In this document: piece by piece, positions 16,729 to 24,343 of the stretch
How the letters are laid out: every line of letters starts with the position of its first letter
Numbering within the stretch: position 1 is the stretch's first letter
Assembly (NCBI GenBank): GCA_964393035.1
Contig: CAYMRX010000001.1
Span: 496,001 to 560,000, forward strand
Direction: 5' to 3'
DNA: 64,000 nt
DNA from: Tabrizicola_A sp964393035
GTDB taxonomy: Bacteria > Pseudomonadota > Alphaproteobacteria > Rhodobacterales > Rhodobacteraceae
Position numbers and translations under genes: made by a program
The notes under the pieces: generated by a model
Told to the model about the DNA's origin: nothing
Seen by the model: only the letters and a program-made list of their open reading frames with translations
Database searches by the model: none

Positions 16729-17556
16729 TCAGACCAACTGGCGCAACACCGCCACCAGACGTTTTGCCAGATCATAATGCACCGCGGGACCGGGCAGGCT
16801 GGTGGCGGCCTGCGCCTCCAGCGGGCCAAAAGCCATGCCTTCGGCCCCTTTGGCGCGGGCCTGCGGACTGGGCACCATTTCCACATAGGCCGTGGCCATC
16901 TGACGAACCGCTGCAATCATCTCGGCATCGACCAGTATCGGATCGCGCGTCAGATCCGCGCGCCGCCTTGGCGCGGGGGGCGGGGCATCGGCCAGCCAGA
17001 ACAGCACTGTCGGGCATTTGATCTGCCCCAGAAGATCCTTCATCCGCGCGACCCAAGCCGCACGCAATTCTTCGGCCAAAACCTCAAACCGGTCGGCAGA
17101 ATGGGCCTGAAGCACCTGCATCATGTGGCGGGTAAAGCTGAACTCGGTAAAATCCACCTGCCGGAACAAGGCACGCAACAAGGGCGTAGGCCCGGTGAAG
17201 CGATCATTGCGGCGCGGATGCACCGAGTAATAGCGATTGGTCAGGTTCGGCGCGCCGGTGATCTGCACCACACAGGCAAGACCCTTGGAAATATCGCCCA
17301 TCAGATCGCGCTCTTGCACATAGACCTCTGGGCCTGCGTTCATGCAGCCAAAGTTGACCACCTGCACATCCAGCATTTCCTCCAGAAGATCGGGATAGGG
17401 GGTTGGAATGAACTTGCCATAAGTTTCAGTCCCGCCGATGCAACTGATGAAAGGCTCTTTCAGATCGGCGCGCGGGCCGCGAAAGGTCAGCCGTGACGCA
17501 GCATAGCTGCACGGCGAATAGTCGAGCGCCCCCGCGCCCGGAAAGGCATAGGCCAT
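16729..17556 (-). CDS. Conserved protein of unknown function (DUF6473-like)
   Basis: About 275 aa with no membrane segment. It begins MAYAFPGAGALDYSPCSYAASRLTFRGPRADL, which I recall as the start of a Rhodobacterales family of unknown function (DUF6473). The early FISCIGGTETYGKF plus VVNFGCMNAGPEVYV resembles blocks I and II of SGNH-type hydrolases, but that is a weak inference. A GTG three codons upstream (17565) is an alternative start; neither has a clear ribosome-binding site. It is divergent from the hydroxybutyryl-CoA dehydrogenase gene. Confidence 0.7.
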   Translation of the reverse strand: MAYAFPGAGALDYSPCSYAASRLTFRGPRADLKEPFISCIGGTETYGKFIPTPYPDLLEEMLDVQVVNFGCMNAGPEVYVQERDLMGDISKGLACVVQITGAPNLTNRYYSVHPRRNDRFTGPTPLLRALFRQVDFTEFSFTRHMMQVLQAHSADRFEVLAEELRAAWVARMKDLLGQIKCPTVLFWLADAPPPAPRRRADLTRDPILVDAEMIAAVRQMATAYVEMVPSPQARAKGAEGMAFGPLEAQAATSLPGPAVHYDLAKRLVAVLRQLV

Positions 17557-17728
17557 AACACACACCCAATAGTTTCAACACCCAAGGCCAAACTGCCCGA
17601 TTCCCCTTACCAAGCCGCTAAAGTTTGCATTTGCTCCAATTGCCATGAGTTTTTCGCCTGTGCTGCTACCCTTGCCCCCACGCGCGCGCCCGGCCTATGG
17701 TGGGCGGAGCAAAAGCCAAGGGGACAGC

Positions 17729-18604
17729 ATGGATATCCGGTCGGTCGGCATTGTGGGCGCGGGTCAGATGGGCAACGGGATTGCCCATGTCTTTGCACTT
17801 TCAGGCTATGATGTGCTTTTGAATGACATTTCGGACGAGGGTCTGAAAAAGGCCGTCGCCACCATCGACAAGAATCTCGAACGCCAAGCCTCACGCGGGA
17901 AAATCACCGAAGCCGACCGCGCCGGGGCCATGGGGCGGATCAAGACCACCTTGGCGCTGCCCGAGCTTGGTCCTTGCGATTTGATCATCGAGGCCGCGAC
18001 CGAGCGCGAGGCGATCAAGAACCAGATATTCGAAACCCTTGCGCCGCATCTGGGGCCGCAGACCATCCTGACCTCGAACACCTCGTCCATCTCGATCACG
18101 CGACTGGCGTCGAAAACCGACCGGCCGGAACGCTTCATGGGTTTTCACTTCATGAACCCGGTGCCGGTGATGCAACTGGTGGAGCTGATCCGCGGCATCG
18201 CCACAAATGCCGAAACCTATGACACGCTTTTGGCTGTGGTGGGGCGCTTGGGGAAAACCGCGGCCAGCGCCGAGGATTACCCGGCCTTTATCGTCAACCG
18301 CATCCTCATTCCGATGATCAATGAGGCGGTCTATGCGCTTTATGAAGGCGTCGGCAATGTGAACTCCATCGACCAGGCGTTGAAACTTGGGGCCAACCAC
18401 CCGATGGGACCGCTGGAATTGGCGGATTTCATCGGGCTGGACACCTGTCTCTCCATCATGAACGTGCTGCATGAAGGGCTGGCGGATACCAAATACCGGC
18501 CTTGCCCGCTGTTGACCAAATATGTCGAAGCGGGCTGGCTTGGCCGCAAAACCCAGCGCGGGTTCTATGATTACCGCGGTGAGGTTCCGGTTCCGACGCG
18601 CTGA
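17729..18604 (+). CDS. hbd: 3-hydroxybutyryl-CoA dehydrogenase
   Basis: Converts 3-hydroxybutyryl-CoA and acetoacetyl-CoA into one another using NAD(P). It is 291 aa, the usual length. The Rossmann motif is VGIVGAGQMGNGIAHVFALSG. The catalytic region includes TSNTSSISITRLA, FMGFHFMNPVPVMQLVELI (catalytic His) and FIVNRILIPMINEAVYALYEG, and the C-terminal domain GANHPMGPLELADFIGLD. The ATG at 17729 has AAGGGGA upstream. It may feed acetyl-CoA assimilation or butyrate/PHB metabolism. Confidence 0.93.
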   Translation: MDIRSVGIVGAGQMGNGIAHVFALSGYDVLLNDISDEGLKKAVATIDKNLERQASRGKITEADRAGAMGRIKTTLALPELGPCDLIIEAATEREAIKNQIFETLAPHLGPQTILTSNTSSISITRLASKTDRPERFMGFHFMNPVPVMQLVELIRGIATNAETYDTLLAVVGRLGKTAASAEDYPAFIVNRILIPMINEAVYALYEGVGNVNSIDQALKLGANHPMGPLELADFIGLDTCLSIMNVLHEGLADTKYRPCPLLTKYVEAGWLGRKTQRGFYDYRGEVPVPTR

Positions 18605-18610
18605 CCGCCC

Positions 18611-18668
18611 CTCCTCGGGCACTTCGTTTCTCGTCGTGACTGGCCGATGCGGCGTCTGAAAGACGCCG
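18611..18668. repeat. Intergenic repeat copy A with an 8-bp hairpin
   Basis: Just after the hydroxybutyryl-CoA dehydrogenase stop, CTCCTCGGGCACTTCGTTTC and the following TCGTCG (18611-18636) resemble a sequence found after the YkuD gene near 55.0 kb. It is followed by a perfect stem CGGCGTCT-GAA-AGACGCCG (18650-18668) without a T-run. It lies between convergent genes, so it may act as a mRNA end or processing site (inference). Confidence 0.4.
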
Positions 18669-18680
18669 AGGCGTGGCAGC

Positions 18681-19559
18681 TTACTTGCCCAAATCCAGCG
18701 TATGCTGACGCAGCCACGCCAAGAAACCGCGTGGGTTGCCTTCCCAATTGGCAAGCTCGCTTGCCGGGATCGGCTCGCCGATGAAGGGGCGCTGCGGCTT
18801 GAACAGGGCTCGCTTGATTTCATGCAACAGCAAGCCCTGCCGCACCGTATCTGACAGCTTGTTGGCAATCAGGAAGGCACGGCTGTTCTGGCCGGGGAAG
18901 AAGATCGGCAGGATGGTGGCACCGGAAGACCGCACGATCTTGTGGGTGAAAACGTTCCACTCCGCCTCAATCGCCGGGCCCCACCACCCTTCGGACATCG
19001 CCACCTTGCCCGCAGGGAACAGGATGATGACCCCGCCCGCCTTCAGGTGCCGCATGGTTTCGTCCCGCATTTGCAGCCCCAGTTCGCGGGCGTTGTCCTC
19101 ATGCGGGAAGGGGACGGGAATCATGAATTCCTCGACCTCGGGGATACCGGTCAGCAGGCTGCGGGTCAGAATCTTGAAATCCGACCGCACGCGGTTGACC
19201 ATTTCGGCCATCACCATGCCATCGACAAGGCCCGAGGGGTGATTGGCAACCACAACCAGCGGCCCGGTCTTGGGAATACGCGCAATTTCCGCATCCGGCG
19301 TGTCGATGCGGATGCCCATGTGGCGGATGGCCTTGGGCCAGAACGGCGCCCCGAATGGCGCGCCAGATTTTTCGAAACTGCGGATCAGACGCAAGAGCGT
19401 GACCTTGGCGGTCAGCCATTCCAAGGCACGGATGCTGCCCGCCTTGAACGGGTTCTTGAAGGTGCCCGCGTAAGACAGCCGCCGCATGTCATAGGCGCGC
19501 TCTGGCTTCGGCTCTGTCCCGGCCAGTCCAGTGTCTTGCAGATGCGGCGTGTCGGTCAC
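18681..19559 (-). CDS. PlsC-like lysophospholipid acyltransferase family protein
   Basis: A 292-aa membrane-associated acyltransferase. The catalytic H-x4-D block is ANHPSGLVDGMVM, and the second substrate block is GVIILFPAGKVAM (the FPxG motif). The central IMPVPFP region and downstream IFFPGQNSRAF are typical of the PlsC-type fold. It likely acylates a lysophospholipid or related acceptor at the inner membrane. It stands alone, downstream of ptsH on the same strand. Acceptor specificity cannot be read from the sequence. Confidence 0.82.
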   Translation of the reverse strand: MTDTPHLQDTGLAGTEPKPERAYDMRRLSYAGTFKNPFKAGSIRALEWLTAKVTLLRLIRSFEKSGAPFGAPFWPKAIRHMGIRIDTPDAEIARIPKTGPLVVVANHPSGLVDGMVMAEMVNRVRSDFKILTRSLLTGIPEVEEFMIPVPFPHEDNARELGLQMRDETMRHLKAGGVIILFPAGKVAMSEGWWGPAIEAEWNVFTHKIVRSSGATILPIFFPGQNSRAFLIANKLSDTVRQGLLLHEIKRALFKPQRPFIGEPIPASELANWEGNPRGFLAWLRQHTLDLGK

Positions 19560-19589
19560 GAACCCAAGCCTTCCCGTCGATCGACCGCG

Positions 19590-19859
19590 TCAGCGGTCCT
19601 CGCCAAAGCGGTTGGCTATCAAGGCCTCTAGCGCGCCGGCGAGTTCGGCCGCCTGCGCCCCGCTTGTCCGAACCTCAATAGAGGTTCCGCGCGAGGCTGC
19701 CAACATCAAAAGACCCATGATTGAATCCCCTGAAACAGTCATGCCGTCCTTGGTGACCTCTGCCATGGCGTCATGCGCCTCAACCACCTCGACGAATTTG
19801 GCAGAGGCGCGGGCGTGCAGCCCCTTTTCGTTGACGATTCTCAGGACTTGCGCGGTCAT
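19590..19859 (-). CDS. ptsH: HPr phosphocarrier protein
   Basis: An 89-aa HPr. The active-site His15 is in NEKGLHARASAKF and the regulatory Ser45 is in VSGDSIMGLLML, the site phosphorylated by HPr kinase, whose gene lies in the same operon. The ATG overlaps the ManX stop (ATGA). With ManX and HprK, and no sugar permease in the window, it fits a regulatory phosphorelay rather than sugar uptake. Confidence 0.96.
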   Translation of the reverse strand: MTAQVLRIVNEKGLHARASAKFVEVVEAHDAMAEVTKDGMTVSGDSIMGLLMLAASRGTSIEVRTSGAQAAELAGALEALIANRFGEDR

Positions 19860-20257
19860 GCGGCGTCCCCCCCACCCAGATCGAGACTGTTGATGTATTT
19901 GCGCCCCGCTTCCAGTGCCAGCGCAACCGCCTCGGCGACCGGAAGGTCGCGGGATTTCGCCAGTTTGATGAGCATCGGCAGGTTCGCGCCATAAAGGATG
20001 CGCCGCCCGGCCCCGGCACAGGCCATGAGCGACAGATTCGAGGGCGAGCCTCCGAACATGTCCGTTACCAAAACCACGCCCTCACCCTGATCGACCGCAT
20101 CGGTGGCAGCACAGATTTCGGCTTGCTTTTGCCCCCGGTCATGGTCGTCTTCAATGGTGATGGCGCGGATCGCCGTTTGCGGCCCCACGACATGTTCGAT
20201 CGCGGCGAGATACTCGCGCGCCAAACCCCCATGTGCCACGATCACGATTCCGATCAC
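19856..20257 (-). CDS. manX: PTS mannose-type EIIA domain protein
   Basis: A 133-aa IIA(Man)-type protein. The phosphorylated His is His9 in IGIVIVAHGGLAREYL; VVLVTDMFGGSPSNLSL is the second family block. The GTG start at 20257 follows the rapZ stop by 7 bp and has GGGG upstream; longer frames overlap rapZ without a family match. No IIB, IIC or IID partner is present, so it is an orphan EIIA, a phosphoryl acceptor in the regulatory PTS of alphaproteobacteria. Confidence 0.9.
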   Translation of the reverse strand: MIGIVIVAHGGLAREYLAAIEHVVGPQTAIRAITIEDDHDRGQKQAEICAATDAVDQGEGVVLVTDMFGGSPSNLSLMACAGAGRRILYGANLPMLIKLAKSRDLPVAEAVALALEAGRKYINSLDLGGGDAA

Positions 20258-20264
20258 GCGCCCG

Positions 20265-21176
20265 TTACCCCGATTTCCCCGGCACAGCCTCAGCGCCGCG
20301 TCGTTCCAGTTCCCGATGCCGTTTTGACACCGGCCAGCCCGCATCCGCAAGCACCTTGCCCATTTTTTCTGCAACTGCAACCGAACGGTGTTGCCCGCCG
20401 GTACAGCCAAAGCCGATCGCCAGATGCGCCTTGCCTTCGGCGAGATGCGCCGGAAGCAACATCAGGAGCAAACCCGACACCCGCGCGATGAAATCTTCAA
20501 AACGCGGATCGTCGGCGACATGGGCGGCCACCTGCGCGTCACGCCCGTCTTTCTGCCGCAAATCGGGGTTCCAATAAGGATTGCGCAAAAAACGGCAGTC
20601 AAAGACCATATCAAGCCCGCGCGGCAGACCGCGCTTGTAGCTGAAACTTTGCACGGAAACCGCCATCGGCGCGGCCGCACCCTTGCTGAACCATGTCTGG
20701 ATTTCGGCCTTCAGATCATGGGGCGACATTTCGGTGGTGTCGATAAGGTGATCGGCGCGCACCCGGATCGGGGCCAGCAAGTCAATCTCGCGCGTGATGC
20801 CTTCGGTCGGCGTCTCGACCGAGGCCAAGGGGTGGCGGCGCTTGGTTTGGCTGAAGCGGCGAATCAACGTATCCGGCCCGCAATCGAGATACAGGAGTTC
20901 CAGCCCGACACGCGGATCGCGGGTCAGGGTGTCGATCAGTTCGATCAGGGCGGTGGCGCTGAAATCGCGGTTGCGCACATCAATGCCCAGCGCGATCGGG
21001 TGGCCAATGGTTGGCCCATCGGTCAGTCGCGGAATCAGCGACAGGGGCAGGTTGTCGATGGCCTCATAGCCAAGATCCTCAAGCGCATGAATGGCGGTCG
21101 AGCGCCCGGCACCAGACGGGCCGGTGACAAGGATCAGCCGATGTTCCTGGGGCGGCAGTTCTGTCGGCGCTGGCAC
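20265..21176 (-). CDS. rapZ: RapZ-like P-loop nucleotide-binding protein
   Basis: A 303-aa member of the RapZ/YvcJ family. Walker A is LVTGPSGAGRSTAIHALEDL and the second nucleotide-site region is LDCGPDTLIRRFSQTKRRHPL. The C-terminal domain has SFSYKRGLPRGLDMVFDCRF and IGFGCTGGQHRSVAVAE. In enterobacteria RapZ is an RNase adapter that controls amino-sugar synthesis; in alphaproteobacteria the role is less clear. The GTG start has AAGGAAG upstream. It lies between hprK and manX. Confidence 0.92.
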   Translation of the reverse strand: MPAPTELPPQEHRLILVTGPSGAGRSTAIHALEDLGYEAIDNLPLSLIPRLTDGPTIGHPIALGIDVRNRDFSATALIELIDTLTRDPRVGLELLYLDCGPDTLIRRFSQTKRRHPLASVETPTEGITREIDLLAPIRVRADHLIDTTEMSPHDLKAEIQTWFSKGAAAPMAVSVQSFSYKRGLPRGLDMVFDCRFLRNPYWNPDLRQKDGRDAQVAAHVADDPRFEDFIARVSGLLLMLLPAHLAEGKAHLAIGFGCTGGQHRSVAVAEKMGKVLADAGWPVSKRHRELERRGAEAVPGKSG

Positions 21177-21188
21177 AGCTTCTTCCTT

Positions 21189-21617
21189 TCAGGCATGGCG
21201 ACCATGTGCCAGCCAGCACATGAGCGAAGCTGGAAGATGGGGTGCGGCGCAGGAATAGGCAAGGGCGCAGGAGATACCGGCCAGGGTGATCTCGCGGCAG
21301 GGCGGCAAGCGGTCGGCTTCCTCACGTGAAAGGTCGATCACCAAAGCGACCTCGGCCTCGGCCAGATAGGGGGCGTTCAGCAGCCCGAGAAAGCGGGCCT
21401 CGATAAGGCCGGCGGTCGCCTGCGGCGCGGTGGCGATAAGCTTGCCCGCGCTTGGCCGCAGCAGCGTCTGGTCATCGGCCACCAGATCGGCCCCAAGGGC
21501 CATCATCTGAAGGGCCAGCGCCGATTTTCCAGCCCCCGATGGCCCGGTTATCAACAGCGCCTTGCCCTTGACCGCCACACAGCTTGCGTGCAGCAAAACC
21601 GGCGCCGTCGCGGTCAA
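21189..21617 (-). CDS. hprK: HPr kinase/phosphorylase, short alphaproteobacterial form
   Basis: A 142-aa protein carrying only the catalytic C-terminal domain of HprK, as usual in alphaproteobacteria. Walker A is LLITGPSGAGKSALALQMM, and LVADDQTLLRP follows it. It phosphorylates HPr on the regulatory Ser. The start is an uncommon TTG at 21617 whose bases overlap the chvG stop (TTGA), giving translational coupling. No better start in this frame lies before the conserved LHASCVAV. Confidence 0.9.
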   Translation of the reverse strand: MTATAPVLLHASCVAVKGKALLITGPSGAGKSALALQMMALGADLVADDQTLLRPSAGKLIATAPQATAGLIEARFLGLLNAPYLAEAEVALVIDLSREEADRLPPCREITLAGISCALAYSCAAPHLPASLMCWLAHGRHA

Positions 21618-23299
21618 ATCGGCAGACCGACGACAAAGCGCGCGCCCAAGGGATCCGAGGTTGGATCTGCGTTGGTCGGGCGGATGTTCTCGGCCCAGAT
21701 CACCCCGCCATGGGCCTCGACGATCTGTTTCGAAATCGACAGGCCAAGGCCAGAGTTGTTGCCGAAGTGATTGGCGGGGCGGTCAGAGTAGAACCGCTTG
21801 AAGACCTTGGTCAGCGCCGGTTCCGGGATACCCGGCCCGGTATCCTCGACCACGATCAGCACCCGGTTTTCGCGGCGGCGCGCCCAAACGCGCACGGCAT
21901 CGCCATCTTCGCAAAAGGAAATCGCATTGGTGATAAGGTTCACGAAAACCTGCGCAAGACGACCTTCCAACCCATGCACGACAATCGGTTCGCCGGGGAA
22001 ATCCGTGATGAACTCAACGCCCTTTTCCGCCGCTTGCTGGCCAAGGAACTCTGACAGGTTGGTCAGCGTGGTCAGCAGGTTGAATTCTTCTTCTTCCTCC
22101 TTCACCAATTCGCTGTCCAGCCGCGAGGCATTGGAAATGTCACTGACCAAGCGATCAAGGCGGCGTACGTCGTGATCAATGACCTCCAGCAGTTTCTCGC
22201 GATGTTCTTCTTTCTTTACCAGACGCAATGACCCCACGGCCGAGCGCAAACTGGCCAGCGGGTTCTTGATTTCATGGCTGACGTCGGCGGCGAATTGTTC
22301 ATTGGCGTCGATGCGGTCATAAAGGGCGGCAACCATGCCGCGCATGGCGACCGACAAGCGCCCGATTTCATCGGGACGCGCGGCGAGATCGGGAATACGG
22401 ATGCGACCGGGTGACAATTTGCGCGCATCGCGGTCGCGGCCCAGCTCGGCGGCGGCGGCCAGATCGGAGAGCGGGTTGGCAATGGTCGAAGCCAAAACAA
22501 GGCTGAGGCCAATCGACACCAGCAAGGCGATCACAAACATTTGCAGGATTTGCTCGCGCTCATAGCGCACCAAACGGTCAATCTCGCCTTCGGCCGAGGC
22601 CAGCGCAACCACGCCAGTCACCACATTCGCCTGCAAGACGGGCGTTGCCACGGAAAAGATCGTGCCGCCGCCCACACCCTGCCCTGTGGAGGACGCGGTT
22701 TCGCCCAAGGCGGACTTGGCGAACATCTCACGCGCAAGACTGATGCCCGTCGCGGGCCCATATTGCGACGTGTCGCCGCCAATGACGCCAGAGACACCGC
22801 TCCAGATCGTGTTCAGAAAATCGGTAATGACCGTCGATCGCGGCTTTTCCTGCGCCAGACCCGGGCGCGCCTTTCCCTGACCTTGGGCAATCAAGGCGCC
22901 GGCGGGGTCGAACAGAAAGACCTCCAGCCCCGGACCAACGGCGATATCGCCCAAAGAGCGCGGCAAGCCCCGCCCATCGGCCTGTGCCGCGCTGACCACA
23001 TTGGCCACCAGCTGGGCCTCTGTCACCAAGGCCTTTTCGCGCTGCACCACGAGGCTGTCGCGGAACGGGTTCAGAAACAACACGCCCGACACCAGCACAA
23101 CCAGCGCCATCAGGTTGAACACGATGATCTTGCGGGCCAAAGGCGAACGGTTAAGGGAAATCAGCCCACGCCGCGCCCGACCCTCGGAAATGGTCGGGTC
23201 AACGGCGGCGTCGGGCGACACCCAGTCTTCGCCCAGCAACAAATCCCCGGTTTTCGCGGGTTTTGCCGTGGTCATCTCGATTTTGCCGACAGCGGTCAT
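21614..23299 (-). CDS. chvG: Sensor histidine kinase ChvG
   Basis: A 561-aa membrane histidine kinase, the ChvG/ExoS partner of ChvI. There is a first TM near 56-76 (IIVFNLMALVVLVSGVLFL), a periplasmic sensor region, a second TM (MFVIALLVSIGLSLVLAST), a HAMP domain, and the H-box DVSHEIKNPLASLRS with phospho-acceptor His342. ATPase boxes are NLITNAISFCEDG and DTGPGIPEPALTKVFKRFY. The start overlaps the chvI stop by 4 bp. In relatives ChvG senses acidity or envelope state. Confidence 0.93.
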   Translation of the reverse strand: MTAVGKIEMTTAKPAKTGDLLLGEDWVSPDAAVDPTISEGRARRGLISLNRSPLARKIIVFNLMALVVLVSGVLFLNPFRDSLVVQREKALVTEAQLVANVVSAAQADGRGLPRSLGDIAVGPGLEVFLFDPAGALIAQGQGKARPGLAQEKPRSTVITDFLNTIWSGVSGVIGGDTSQYGPATGISLAREMFAKSALGETASSTGQGVGGGTIFSVATPVLQANVVTGVVALASAEGEIDRLVRYEREQILQMFVIALLVSIGLSLVLASTIANPLSDLAAAAELGRDRDARKLSPGRIRIPDLAARPDEIGRLSVAMRGMVAALYDRIDANEQFAADVSHEIKNPLASLRSAVGSLRLVKKEEHREKLLEVIDHDVRRLDRLVSDISNASRLDSELVKEEEEEFNLLTTLTNLSEFLGQQAAEKGVEFITDFPGEPIVVHGLEGRLAQVFVNLITNAISFCEDGDAVRVWARRRENRVLIVVEDTGPGIPEPALTKVFKRFYSDRPANHFGNNSGLGLSISKQIVEAHGGVIWAENIRPTNADPTSDPLGARFVVGLPI

Positions 23300-23997
23300 T
23301 CTTCGTTGTAACGATAGCCGATGCCGTAGAGTGTCTCGATCGCCGAGAATTCTTCGTCGACCGAGCGCATCTTCTTGCGCAACCGCTTGATATGGCTGTC
23401 GATCGTGCGATCATCGACATAGACCTGATCGTCATAGGCGACGTCCATCAGTTGATCGCGCGACTTCACGAAGCCGGGCCGTTGCGCCAGAGCCTGCAAC
23501 AGCATGAATTCGGTCACGGTCAGCGACACATCCTTGCCTTTCCAGACAACGGCATGACGCAACGGGTCCATCCGCAGATGGCCACGCTCGATGATCTTCG
23601 TTTCTTCCGTCACCGCCACTTCGCCGGTGACAATGGCGTCCTGCCGCCGCAGGAGCGACCGGATGCGTTCCACCAGAAGCCGCTGACTGAAGGGTTTTTT
23701 CACATAATCATCGGCGCCCATGCGCAGGCCCAGAACCTCGTCGATCTCATCGTCTTTCGAGGTCAGGAAGATCACGGGCATGGTTGTTTTCTGCCGCAGG
23801 CGTTGCAACAGATCCATTCCATCCATCCGGGGCATCTTGATGTCCAAGACCGCCATATCGGGCAAGCGGCGGTTGAACGCATCAAGGGCCGACTGGCCGT
23901 CATTATAGGTTTCCACCTCGAAACCTTCAGCCTCAAGAGTCATTGATACCGACGTCAGGATATTCCTGTCGTCGTCTACAAGGGCGATCCTTGCCAT
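23296..23997 (-). CDS. chvI: Response regulator ChvI (OmpR family)
   Basis: A 233-aa response regulator. The receiver has the acidic pocket LVDDDRN, phospho-acceptor Asp52 (VLDIKMPRMDG) and Lys in DDYVKKPF. The C-terminal winged helix shows SLTVTEFMLLQALAQRPGFV and DSHIKRLRKKM. It is the partner of ChvG and is divergent from pckA, a known ChvI-linked gene in other alphaproteobacteria. Confidence 0.94.
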   Translation of the reverse strand: MARIALVDDDRNILTSVSMTLEAEGFEVETYNDGQSALDAFNRRLPDMAVLDIKMPRMDGMDLLQRLRQKTTMPVIFLTSKDDEIDEVLGLRMGADDYVKKPFSQRLLVERIRSLLRRQDAIVTGEVAVTEETKIIERGHLRMDPLRHAVVWKGKDVSLTVTEFMLLQALAQRPGFVKSRDQLMDVAYDDQVYVDDRTIDSHIKRLRKKMRSVDEEFSAIETLYGIGYRYNEE

Positions 23998-24343
23998 ATT
24001 TGGGCTTCCCTATCCTGCTCGGCTTGCCTGCTTTTTCTCGTATGATCCATTTTCCAGGCCCCGGAATCAACCAATATGTGCGAATCAGATCGCACAAGCT
24101 CTCTTATGAGAGTCGAAAACTCCAAAGGAATGACTAATTTGCCGCAGTTCGCTCTGTCAGGCCCAATTGGTAGCGCTAATCCGAAAGTGGTTGCGCTAAC
24201 TGTGTGATTGCGTCCTATTCCCTCCAAAATCACCATGTTATAGGGCGGCCATGGGCGGCCCGCCGCCCGTCAGCTGGGGGTGCCATGGCCCGGCCCCCCG
24301 ATTTTGGACCACCCGCCCAAGGGCGGAAACGGGAGCAAGCAGG
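23998..24343. promoter_or_regulatory. chvI-pckA divergent regulatory region
   Basis: This 346-bp gap carries no convincing gene. Visible elements: GTGCGA-ATCAGA-TCGCAC (24078-24095); CTCT-CTTATG-AGAG (24099-24112); a pair of related motifs, GGTAGCGCTAAT (24169-24180) and GGTTGCGCTAAC (24189-24200); and GC-rich inverted repeats near the pckA start, such as CCGCCC-AA-GGGCGG (24313-24326). Promoters for both genes must lie here, but I could not assign -35/-10 boxes with confidence. Confidence 0.7.
24169..24200. promoter_or_regulatory. Two LacI-type operator-like motifs upstream of pckA
   Basis: GGTAGCGCTAAT and GGTTGCGCTAAC start 20 bp apart, about two helical turns. The first contains the palindrome TAGCGCTA with a central CG, typical of LacI/GalR operators. 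CceR/PckR-type LacI regulators control pckA in alphaproteobacteria, so these are plausible sites (inference). Confidence 0.5.

Noticed and set aside
18650..18668. CGGCGTCT-GAA-AGACGCCG as an intrinsic terminator
   Set aside because: The stem is perfect but neither strand has a following T-run; it is recorded as part of a repeat instead.
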